From positions 1 to 64,000 of the forward strand of contig NZ_JAAFKD010000008.1 in the NCBI RefSeq assembly GCF_013299165.1: a stretch of DNA of 64,000 nucleotides, written 5' to 3'. Below are positions 46,025 through 54,313 of the stretch, in pieces (position 1 is the stretch's first letter; every line of letters begins with the position of its first letter). This DNA comes from Microcoleus sp. bin38.metabat.b11b12b14.051. GTDB lineage: Bacteria; Cyanobacteriota; Cyanobacteriia; Cyanobacteriales; Microcoleaceae. The position numbers were made by a program, and so were the translations under genes. A model generated the notes under the pieces. That model was not told the origin of the DNA, did not search any database, and saw nothing but the letters and a program-made list of their open reading frames with translations.

Positions 46025-47266
46025 TCAGTTAATCATTTTTTTTATTCCATTCATTACAGTTTTTTGAGACAATACATGATGCACGAGCGAAGCCGCTGCT
46101 GCAGCTGCTAAATGCTGATGCTTATTGTGTTTTTTTCCATCTCCCCAGTCGCAAATAGACTTGACTAAAATCCATGCTGTACCTACCCGCCCTGAAGCAG
46201 CACATAAACCAGCCCCTTCCATTTCTCCTCCAATTGCTTGGGGAAACTCGTCAAGTAGCTTGGCTTTAAATACTGGATCGTCAACCAATTTTTCTCCTGA
46301 TAAAATAGGGCCAATATGAATTTTAGAACTTGAACCATCAGGACAAATAAACTGCCAGTTTTGAATGTTCTCAAAACGATTCAGTAATATTGGATTACTG
46401 GGAGGAATAGCACCGCGATATACAGTTTGTTTTTCACTAACACGCTGTTGTTCATAGGAAATAATCTGGGAAGCCACGAACACATCTCCGATTTTTTGTT
46501 TTCTTGGGTCTTTACCAAAGGCTATGCCAATCATAATAATGGCTCTAGGACTCCAGAGACGTTGAGCTTGTTCAGTAGCTAAGATAACAGAGCCTTCGCC
46601 AATTGAACCCATGCGACATTTCGTAACAACAGTTTTATATGCACCAAATTTCCCGATGTAGTAGGTTTCAGGTCCAGAATAAACGAGCAAGATCTTTGCC
46701 TTTTCAGGATAAGGTTGGAGCAAGTTTGCGACTGCTTTTAATTCTGTGTCTGTTGCGGTAATGAGAACAACATCAATTTCTGATTTGATTGAGTTATCTT
46801 CTTCGTGAATTTCTTCTATTTCTGGAAAAATAGGAGCGTACCAAGATTGTTCTTCAACTTGATATTTAAATTCATCTTCTGGATGGATAAAAGACTCATT
46901 TGTTTGAAAATGTTTAAGTTTTTTGTGACCAATCGAAAGAATCTGTGTGAATACTTCTATGTGTTCGTCATTTAAGTTGTATTTTTGGGGTTGTTGAAGT
47001 AAATAATGTAGAAAGTTGACCAGTGGATGACTTGGATCTTTGCTAGAGATAGAGAAGTTTTTAAATTTGGAAACTAATATAGTGATTGATTCATTAATGT
47101 TTAGATTGAACTGAATAGACCCAAGAAAATAATTATTAATACCAGCATTTCTAAGCAATGCTAGCTTTCCAGCATCACTATCAATATTAATAAATAAATT
47201 TTGTAAAGCTGATTCTAGCCGAATAACGTCATTAATTTCTAAGTCTGAAAATATTTTAGTATTCAT
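46025..47266 (-). CDS. PNP/MTAN-type nucleosidase with N-terminal effector-associated-like domain
   Basis: The protein (413 residues) has two parts. Residues ~1-115 are an all-helical domain (LEINDVIRLESALQNLF; ALLRNAGINNYFLGSIQF; SHPLVNFLHYLLQQP) resembling the death-like effector-associated domains (EADs) that recruit effectors in bacterial conflict systems; I cannot assign the subtype. Residues ~164-405 are a phosphorylase-superfamily nucleosidase: VVLITATDTELKAV, IIMIGIAFGKDPRKQKIGDV, IGGEMEGAGLCAAS (M-E-G, ribose site) and VKSICDWGDG (catalytic Asp). Related PNP effectors in phage defence degrade ATP or other nucleotides. Its start overlaps the end of the upstream gene by 4 bases. It is probably the effector of the operon. 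Confidence 0.85.
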   Translation of the reverse strand: MNTKIFSDLEINDVIRLESALQNLFINIDSDAGKLALLRNAGINNYFLGSIQFNLNINESITILVSKFKNFSISSKDPSHPLVNFLHYLLQQPQKYNLNDEHIEVFTQILSIGHKKLKHFQTNESFIHPEDEFKYQVEEQSWYAPIFPEIEEIHEEDNSIKSEIDVVLITATDTELKAVANLLQPYPEKAKILLVYSGPETYYIGKFGAYKTVVTKCRMGSIGEGSVILATEQAQRLWSPRAIIMIGIAFGKDPRKQKIGDVFVASQIISYEQQRVSEKQTVYRGAIPPSNPILLNRFENIQNWQFICPDGSSSKIHIGPILSGEKLVDDPVFKAKLLDEFPQAIGGEMEGAGLCAASGRVGTAWILVKSICDWGDGKKHNKHQHLAAAAAASLVHHVLSQKTVMNGIKKMIN

Positions 47267-50200
47267 GAGTCTATCCTTTCTATAGTTGTCAATGTATCCT
47301 TAAGCTTCTGACACTCATTGGCTAGGGGTATGCCTAACTCTGTAGCAATGGCTAAAGCCATATCGCCAAATTCAATAGCTATATCGAGATGTCCTAAATG
47401 CTGATGCACTTCTGCCAAACTCTTCAGAGCTTCCGCTTGATTAGCACGGCTGCCAATTTCCCGAAAAATGTTGAGAGATTGCTGGAAATAATCCAGAGCT
47501 TCTACATAATTCTCAACTTGTATTAAAGTATTGCCTAAATTGCATAATGCCTCCCCTTCGGATAGAATATATCCAATTTCTCTTGCAATTTGTAACTGAT
47601 GCTGATAGCAGCTAATGGCTCGATCGTACTCACCAAGAGATTGGTAAGCAAATCCGATATTTCCTAGCGCTTCTCCTTCTCCTTGGCGATTGCCGATTTC
47701 TCTTGCAATTGCTAAACTCTGCTGCGAATATTCAATGGTCTTTCCATAATCTCCGATATTCGCATATACACTTCCCAGATTTGCAAGTGCCTGTTCTTCT
47801 CCCCTGACATCGCCAATCTCTTGTGCTATTAGCAAACTCTCTTGATTGTACTCAATTCCTTGGACATACTCTCCGATTGATTCGTAAACAACTCCCAGAC
47901 TCCCCAAAGCCATTTCCTCTCCCCTGCGATCGCCGATTTCTCTTGCAATTTTTAAACTCTGCTGATAATACTCAATCGCCATTTCGTATTCTCCTTGGTA
48001 TAGGTGAAAAGCACCTATATTAGCTAATGCTTGTCCTTCATCAAAGCGATTGTTGATTTGTCGTGCGATCGCTAAACTCTGCTGCGAATATTCAATTGTC
48101 TTAGAATAATTTCCTAGACTCGCATATACACTTCCCAGATTTGTAAGTGCCTGTGCTTTTCCCCTAAGATCGCCAATCTCTTGTGCTATTTTTAAGCTGT
48201 GTTGATGACACTCAATTGCTCTAACATACTCTCCCATAAGAAAATAAAGTTTTCCTAAATTTACGAGAGCATTCTCCTGCCCTAAATCGTCTTGAATTTC
48301 CCGTGCAATAGTCAAACTTTGTTGTAGATAGTCCATCGCTCTTCTATAGTCTCCCAAAATATAGTAACTATTGCCTAAAGTATTTAATAAATTAATATCA
48401 AAGCTACCATTTAGTTTGCCTAGTATTTGGCTACATACTTCTATTTGTTCGCGATAGTAGCTCCAAATTCCCAGTTGTTTATATAATTCTTCTTGGCTCG
48501 GAGTATTAATGCGAGTCAAAAGTATTTTGCTAGCTGCTTCCCAATTCTCTACGTTACAGAGATGTCCAAATGCTTCCAAGTATCCCCTAACTTTGTCTAG
48601 GTTGGAAGCATCGGGCTGTGGGTGATATTGTGTCAGCCAATTTATTACAGCTTTATACTGCGTCCGTCGATGGCGTAAAGTTATGCCTTTTATATAATTT
48701 CCGTCTATACCTAGTTTAGCAAGCACCAACTCGCCATCAGGTGTTATATTTATTTCCCTGTCATCATCTTCGTCCAGTTGTTTTAGGTGTTCAAGCGACA
48801 CACTCCGAATTAAATTGTGCTGCCTTAACAAAGATCGATCGCCTTCAACGACTTCTTCCACTAAGTAGCGATCGCGCAACGCATCCAGCGCCACCTGCTG
48901 TTCATCTTCATCCCGATCCCAATCCTCCAAATGTGACAGCCAAAAATCCTCCGGTACTGGACAGCGATACACCGAAGCTTCGCAGAGCAATATATAGGCA
49001 TAGCGAACATCTTTTTGCAACCGATTAAAAGTTTTTTCTAGTCGAAATCGCACATTCCTTCGTAAGTTGCGCGTGTATCGATGCAGGTTGAACTTATCAT
49101 CGGCTGATGCTGTTATTCCCTTAGTCTTCGCTTCCTCGATCGCCTTCTCAACCTCTTCTACTTCACGTCCGTACTGGTTCCAGTAAGTCACAACATTACC
49201 ATCAAAAGGCTGATTTCTAATTTCTCCAGCAATTACTCGCAACGCCAACGGATAACCCTCGTATGCACGCCCAATCCTTTCTAGATAATGTCTACCTGGT
49301 GAATTTATACTAATTTCTAGCCCAGCTTTCTCAAACAATGCCAACCGTTCCCGTTCTTCCAATCCGCTCAAAGGTTGACAATACCAAAAATTTTGATACC
49401 TCGTTCCTATTGTTGGGATTTGAGAGGGTAAATCTTGCGAAGTTAGGATGATACAGCTTTCACAAGAATCTGCTGCTAGCAAACTTTCAAAAAATCGCAC
49501 CCACCACTCATCTTTAAAATCACTCCATCCCTCTTCCTCATTTCCCTGTAGAAGGTTCTCCAAAGAATCAATCTGCACCAAATAGCGATTCTCTGTTAGA
49601 TGTCTCACCAATCGATAGAGCAGGCGTTGAGTATCTTTACGGTCTTCCGGCGTGATTAATTCTCCCCATTTTTCCAGCCAGCGGGCAGCAACGCTAGCAA
49701 AATCTGAGGTTTGCTGTTCGTCATCAAAGTTTTCTTGATGATAGTGCGACCAGTCATTTTCAAACCAGTCGGCAACTTCTACTGCTAATCTTTCGCCAAG
49801 AGCCGTTTTACCAATCCCTGTGATACCAACCAACATCAGCAGGCGGCAATTACTACGAATACGATCGCTCAAATCCCGAATCAGGTTGTCCCGACCAACC
49901 CATCTATCATCAAGTGCAAAGAAATTAAGAGGACGAACTTGAGTTTCTTGCAAACTCTCACTTGCAGTAGACTGAGACTCCTCACGAAAAAGCTGTTTAC
50001 GCTCACGAGGTGGCAAGGTGCGTAATATACCTACGCCTGGTTTGGGCGTCCGAAGTTGATTAGTCAATCGGCGGTAAAGCGATTCATATCCATCTGCTGT
50101 ATCCAGTCTGTAAAAGGTAGCACTACGAAGGGGACTAGGGATAAATTCAGAATCTTGAGCAGTAAAGGCGATTGGAATAAACTTTGAATTCTTCCCTTGG

Positions 50201-52119
50201 GCATCATAGAGTTCCTGAATGATGACACCTCCTTCCCAAGTTACCCCCTTTCCTTTTCCTGTTTCTTCCTGTCCTCGGAATCTTCGATCGTACTGCTGCG
50301 TACACACTATCAGGGCATAATCTGATGCTTCGACTTGATTAAGCATCCAGCGTTGCCATCCTTCAGGCGGCGAATCTTCGTACTGGTCAATATTACAGTC
50401 AATACCATCCTCGCGAAAGCGATCGGCAAGTGCCAGTACCGATTCTTTGTGTTCTTGGGAATCATGACTGTAACTGATAAAAACTTTTGGCGGTGTAGAG
50501 CCAAAATTCATGGTTTGAGCAGATTTAGGTAAAAGGAGTGGCAGAGTAGATTGTTCGGAAGATGCCTTACCCGCCTCCTCAATCTGAAGCTTCGCCAAAA
50601 TCTCAAAAGCAAACGCACTTGCATTGCGTGCAGCCATTTCCTGAGAACCACGCGCATCAGCTTTACTTTTACCATCAATCCAGTCAAAAATTCCACGGAC
50701 AACCAGTACCGATACTTGGTGATTGGCATAAGCCGCTTGTAGCAAGTCCCCCCCCTCTATCTCCAGGGCTACCGCATCACCATAGTTCAACTGGATAAAC
50801 TTAAAAACATCAGACTTTCTGGAGGTAATCAATTTCTCCCCCCCCGCAACAATCGGCGCAACGAATACGCGGGGGGTTGTATTGGGTGCAGATGCCAGCC
50901 TTTGCAGCCAGTCCGATTTCTTCGACTCAGCCATCGATCGCTGGATTAAGCTGTATGTAGATCGCCCTAAATCGGGTCTGGGTTGAAATTTCTGTTTTGC
51001 CTTGCCAGACTCGTCGTAACCATAGACTTTCGTCGCGGCTACCACATCACCGATCGCCACATCTTTGATACCTCCAGCCACTCCCACAGACATTATGACA
51101 CTGGGATTGAAATAGGCGATCGCTCTTTCCGCCTCTACCCCTACCCCCACACCCATCTTACCTAAACCTAGCTTAACAATGCCAACTTCCCATGACTTCC
51201 CGTTGGCAATAAATTTGCCGCGTTCGTAAATTGTGCCTTGGGGGTGCATTTCTTCTCGGAGGTCGGTCAGATGGCTGCAACTTGCTATATACTCTATATT
51301 CAGACAAGTAATTATCAATGCACGTCCAACTGCAATTGGAGTTGTTTCTACAGGCTTAATTGCTATATCTTCTAGCCAATTCCAAATAACAGGAGAAAGC
51401 ATCATTAACTCCCTATTTCCTGTTTTAATTTGTATTTTTTCTTCGGTAATCTTTTCTCTTAAATCCTCTTCTTCTCCATAAAATATCTGTGCCAAAGCGC
51501 GTGAAGTATTTACCAAGTATTGTCGATACGACCACAAATCAATGCTAGTGCGTTCTAGTGGCTCAGCTAAAATTTCTACTATTTTGGGAATTTCTATTTG
51601 ACCTGGCAAACCCAATATAGGGTTTTCTTCTGGTAAACTTTCATCTAAAAAATCCGTTAATTCCTCAACTACTCGATCGGGATTTAGATAAGCTTGAGCA
51701 ATCCACTTTTGAGTACGAGTTTGTTCCGGGCGCTGCTTCCACTCAGGCTGGTTTTTCAAATAAATTCCTAAAAAATCTGCAATCTCAAATGGTCGCCTCC
51801 AACCAAACCGATTTTCCAATTCAACCAACAAAACTTCCCGCACGCAGGGTTCTACTTCAAAAACTCCCCGATCCATAGGGCGACAGAGGGGTGATAGGAG
51901 AAAATCACTTTCAGCAATCCAAGATACATTTTCACTATCTAGAAAATTGATATTAATTAAATTGACTAACTCTGGACTCAGAAATAATGGTAGCGCCGCA
52001 TGACAAGCTAGGGACAAGTGCTTCATGCCAAAACGTCGCTCAAAAGCTACTACCTCCCGAACAGCAAATTCGGGGGGTAGCCATTGCCTTCTGATAACTG
52101 CTTCCAGGGTTTTAATCAT
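47263..52119 (-). CDS. NLR-like protein: adaptor-PNP-SEFIR-NACHT-TPR
   Basis: The product has 1618 residues in five parts. Residues ~1-165 (WLPPEFAVREVVAFERRFG; LACHAALPLFLSPELVNLIN; LCRPMDRGVFEVEPCVREVL) are the helical adaptor that fronts many cyanobacterial proteins encoded beside MoxR and vWA genes. A nucleosidase domain follows at ~265-512 and a SEFIR (TIR-like) domain at ~545-690 (KVFISYSHDSQEH; GVTWEGGVIIQEL). The STAND/NACHT NTPase at ~738-1100 has Walker A VGITGIGKTALG (765-776) and YLVQIDSLENLL. Then a ~120-residue linker and nine TPRs (~1245-1610). The nucleosidase site is altered (E-I-E-G for E-M-E-G; G-I-F-D for G-I-S-D). It overlaps the vWA gene by 8 bases. Confidence 0.88.
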   Translation of the reverse strand: MIKTLEAVIRRQWLPPEFAVREVVAFERRFGMKHLSLACHAALPLFLSPELVNLININFLDSENVSWIAESDFLLSPLCRPMDRGVFEVEPCVREVLLVELENRFGWRRPFEIADFLGIYLKNQPEWKQRPEQTRTQKWIAQAYLNPDRVVEELTDFLDESLPEENPILGLPGQIEIPKIVEILAEPLERTSIDLWSYRQYLVNTSRALAQIFYGEEEDLREKITEEKIQIKTGNRELMMLSPVIWNWLEDIAIKPVETTPIAVGRALIITCLNIEYIASCSHLTDLREEMHPQGTIYERGKFIANGKSWEVGIVKLGLGKMGVGVGVEAERAIAYFNPSVIMSVGVAGGIKDVAIGDVVAATKVYGYDESGKAKQKFQPRPDLGRSTYSLIQRSMAESKKSDWLQRLASAPNTTPRVFVAPIVAGGEKLITSRKSDVFKFIQLNYGDAVALEIEGGDLLQAAYANHQVSVLVVRGIFDWIDGKSKADARGSQEMAARNASAFAFEILAKLQIEEAGKASSEQSTLPLLLPKSAQTMNFGSTPPKVFISYSHDSQEHKESVLALADRFREDGIDCNIDQYEDSPPEGWQRWMLNQVEASDYALIVCTQQYDRRFRGQEETGKGKGVTWEGGVIIQELYDAQGKNSKFIPIAFTAQDSEFIPSPLRSATFYRLDTADGYESLYRRLTNQLRTPKPGVGILRTLPPRERKQLFREESQSTASESLQETQVRPLNFFALDDRWVGRDNLIRDLSDRIRSNCRLLMLVGITGIGKTALGERLAVEVADWFENDWSHYHQENFDDEQQTSDFASVAARWLEKWGELITPEDRKDTQRLLYRLVRHLTENRYLVQIDSLENLLQGNEEEGWSDFKDEWWVRFFESLLAADSCESCIILTSQDLPSQIPTIGTRYQNFWYCQPLSGLEERERLALFEKAGLEISINSPGRHYLERIGRAYEGYPLALRVIAGEIRNQPFDGNVVTYWNQYGREVEEVEKAIEEAKTKGITASADDKFNLHRYTRNLRRNVRFRLEKTFNRLQKDVRYAYILLCEASVYRCPVPEDFWLSHLEDWDRDEDEQQVALDALRDRYLVEEVVEGDRSLLRQHNLIRSVSLEHLKQLDEDDDREINITPDGELVLAKLGIDGNYIKGITLRHRRTQYKAVINWLTQYHPQPDASNLDKVRGYLEAFGHLCNVENWEAASKILLTRINTPSQEELYKQLGIWSYYREQIEVCSQILGKLNGSFDINLLNTLGNSYYILGDYRRAMDYLQQSLTIAREIQDDLGQENALVNLGKLYFLMGEYVRAIECHQHSLKIAQEIGDLRGKAQALTNLGSVYASLGNYSKTIEYSQQSLAIARQINNRFDEGQALANIGAFHLYQGEYEMAIEYYQQSLKIAREIGDRRGEEMALGSLGVVYESIGEYVQGIEYNQESLLIAQEIGDVRGEEQALANLGSVYANIGDYGKTIEYSQQSLAIAREIGNRQGEGEALGNIGFAYQSLGEYDRAISCYQHQLQIAREIGYILSEGEALCNLGNTLIQVENYVEALDYFQQSLNIFREIGSRANQAEALKSLAEVHQHLGHLDIAIEFGDMALAIATELGIPLANECQKLKDTLTTIERIDS
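49565..50330. repeat. Near-identical tract shared with 56368-57133
   Basis: This part of the 1618-residue protein gene, covering the C-terminal SEFIR and N-terminal NACHT regions, matches the paralogous gene with constant offset 6803 and only about half a dozen differences by eye, while flanking parts of the two genes differ clearly. See the matching feature at 56368. Confidence 0.8.
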
Positions 52120-53239
52120 CTAACCCAACTCCTGATGGAAATGGATGTCCCTGCAAAATTTTAACTGTATCATTTAAGCCTTCTTTATCCAAAGGAAACA
52201 TCGGCACCAGATGGGCAATATCCTCAGCCGTAGTTACTTTCCAGCGGACGGCAGGCACGGGATTTAACCAGGCATATAAATAAGTATAGGCGCTCAAAAT
52301 CTTCAAAAAAGCTTTGGTGTCTGCTAATCGTCGCCCGTCGTAAGAACCCCGCGCTGCCCCAGCATCGCTGAAAATCAGCACGCTGTTACTCTTGGCTTGG
52401 TCAGACAAGACTTCTTCCATAGGAACAGGAACAGTTAGGTTAGGTTGCTCGAAAAGAAAGCCCTCTGGACAGTCGTGAAAGTAGTAAGTTCTCGTTTTAC
52501 CCAAAAGCCCCCCTTTTTCTATGCTTTCTTGCAATGCGTCAATTAGCAGTGTAAAGGGAACCATTGAACCCTCACAGTCTATTAATAATATAAGTTTAAC
52601 TTGGTTGCGACGGCGAGGCTGTAAAACGGGACTTCGCAAAAAGCCGGTTAGGCAGATGTCCTTGATTGTACCGTCTACATCCAAATCTTCTGGGATACCT
52701 TCTCGTCGCAGACGGCGTAGATGTCGCCAAATACTAGCCATCTCTCGCATACTAATAGGTAAACGAGGTGTGAGATGGTATTTAATTTCTGGCTGAATAG
52801 ATTCACTTTTCTCTAATGAGATATGACGAGGGGATAAGGAAGTAACAGCTCTCTGGAAATCGTATTTTTGAGATTTTGTCCTGAATTCCTGTTTTTTTTG
52901 GTTGCCAAAGCCTTTTTTGCTGGTTGAATATGAGGATGAAGCATTAGAGTTCGAGGTAAATTTATCCCTATTCAAAGTAGAGTTTAGTGATTTGGGTTTA
53001 ATGCTTGCCTCCAGCCGAGGTTTAACCCATTGAGCGAAAGCGATATCAAATATTTCTTGGTCTTCTTTTGATTTAGCCCACAGCAAACGTAGAAAGCGTT
53101 CCAATCTCTCAACATCTTCTAATCCTACCCCTTCGCGAACAGCTTTAGTTGCCAGCAAATACTCTGATACCCCCAGAGGCATACCCTGCTTGCGTAAATC
53201 GTTAAACAATAGCGACAGAAATGACTCAACTTTAATCAT
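52112..53239 (-). CDS. vWA-domain protein of a MoxR-vWA system
   Basis: The protein (375 residues) starts with a helical domain (~1-75: FLSLLFNDLRKQGMPLGVSE; VGLEDVERLERFLRLLWA) usual in CoxE/SAV_2336-like proteins that partner MoxR ATPases. A basic Ser-rich linker follows (about 80-150), then a C-terminal vWA-type domain (~210-370). Its MIDAS motif reads LLIDCEGSM, D-x-E-x-S instead of D-x-S-x-S, so metal coordination may be altered. It continues with LIFSDAGAARGSYDGRRLAD. In ternary VMAP systems this protein links the MoxR chaperone to the adaptor-effector protein. It lies 9 bases after the MoxR gene and overlaps the 1618-residue gene by 8. Confidence 0.85.
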   Translation of the reverse strand: MIKVESFLSLLFNDLRKQGMPLGVSEYLLATKAVREGVGLEDVERLERFLRLLWAKSKEDQEIFDIAFAQWVKPRLEASIKPKSLNSTLNRDKFTSNSNASSSYSTSKKGFGNQKKQEFRTKSQKYDFQRAVTSLSPRHISLEKSESIQPEIKYHLTPRLPISMREMASIWRHLRRLRREGIPEDLDVDGTIKDICLTGFLRSPVLQPRRRNQVKLILLIDCEGSMVPFTLLIDALQESIEKGGLLGKTRTYYFHDCPEGFLFEQPNLTVPVPMEEVLSDQAKSNSVLIFSDAGAARGSYDGRRLADTKAFLKILSAYTYLYAWLNPVPAVRWKVTTAEDIAHLVPMFPLDKEGLNDTVKILQGHPFPSGVGLDD

Positions 53240-53248
53240 GTTATTCTT

Positions 53249-54211
53249 TTACTTTAATCCCTTGAGTTTATCTAAGGCATTGAGATCATTTTGAGTTTTA
53301 ACTATAGTGTCGAAATAAGGTAGTTGGCTTAAATCAATTTCAGCTAATTGTTTAGGTGTTAATTTGTTTTTTAGCTCGTCTCGCTCCAAAAGTCGCAACC
53401 AGTTGATAAACTCGCTAGTGCTGGGTTTTTTACGCCAGGGAAAACTTTTTTGATGTCGCAGTTTCCAAAACTTTTTTAAGGCTTCTTCAAAAAGAGGCGA
53501 AATTGCTTTTTGGAAATGGCTTGTAACAATATTAGTAAGTTCTTCCTCTTGAGGAAAATCAATGTAGTAAAAAAGGCAGCGACGCAAAAAAGCTTGAGGT
53601 AATTCTTTTTCTCGATTGCTTGTAATGATAATCAAAGGTAAAAAATCTCTTCTTTCTTCAGATGTCTTCCCTTGAAGAGCATCAAATTTCCAGCCCTTGA
53701 CTTCATCTACCTCAAACTGTAATTTATCTAGCACTAAAAGCAGGTCATTCGGAAAATCTATATCAGCCTTATCAATTTCATCAATTAATACTACGGACGG
53801 AATATTGTTTTGCGAAAGTTCAATTGCTTCGCCTAGTTTACCTAATTCTACATAGTCTCTGCGAGCAAGTATTTTATCTTGACTATCAGATATTTTTTTT
53901 TCTTGAATGTCATATAATCGCTGAACAGCATCGTAAGTATAAAGTAAATCTTGTGCGCGACTGGTAGAGCGAATATAGCATTCTTTTAACGAATAACCAA
54001 GTTCATAAGCTACTGCATAAGCAAGCCTAGTTTTGCCACAACCCGGTTCCCCTTCTAGCAGTAGCGGACGACGAAGATACAGAGCATCATTAACCGCTTC
54101 AGCTAACCTTGGGGGAGCTATGTAAGGCTCTGGAACTAATTGTACGTCTTTGAGTGATTCATAGCGACAATTGCCATCGCCTGTGTATACCCGATTTTTA
54201 AATTCATTCAT
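53249..54211 (-). CDS. MoxR-type AAA+ ATPase
   Basis: MoxR ATPases remodel or activate partner proteins carrying vWA domains. The ATG at 54211 (AAAGGA about 10 bases upstream) gives 320 residues beginning MNEFKNRVYTGDG; starts at 54295 (ATG) or 54301 (TTG) would add up to 30 poorly conserved residues. Motifs: IAPPRLAEAVNDALYLRRPL, Walker A LEGEPGCGKTRLA (about 50-60), Walker B VVLIDEIDKADIDFPNDLL, sensor 1 LIIITSNREKELP and the arginine finger in QAFLRRCLFYYIDF. It lies 9 bases upstream of the vWA gene, so the pair is almost certainly one functional unit. Confidence 0.92.
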   Translation of the reverse strand: MNEFKNRVYTGDGNCRYESLKDVQLVPEPYIAPPRLAEAVNDALYLRRPLLLEGEPGCGKTRLAYAVAYELGYSLKECYIRSTSRAQDLLYTYDAVQRLYDIQEKKISDSQDKILARRDYVELGKLGEAIELSQNNIPSVVLIDEIDKADIDFPNDLLLVLDKLQFEVDEVKGWKFDALQGKTSEERRDFLPLIIITSNREKELPQAFLRRCLFYYIDFPQEEELTNIVTSHFQKAISPLFEEALKKFWKLRHQKSFPWRKKPSTSEFINWLRLLERDELKNKLTPKQLAEIDLSQLPYFDTIVKTQNDLNALDKLKGLK

Positions 54212-54313
54212 AGTTTTAAGATCCTTTAACTTTGCTCTCGACCTATTATGACGAAATATATCCTTGGAATTAGTGTATTTCGCCAGAAGCTGCATCCACA
54301 AAATATTAATTAA

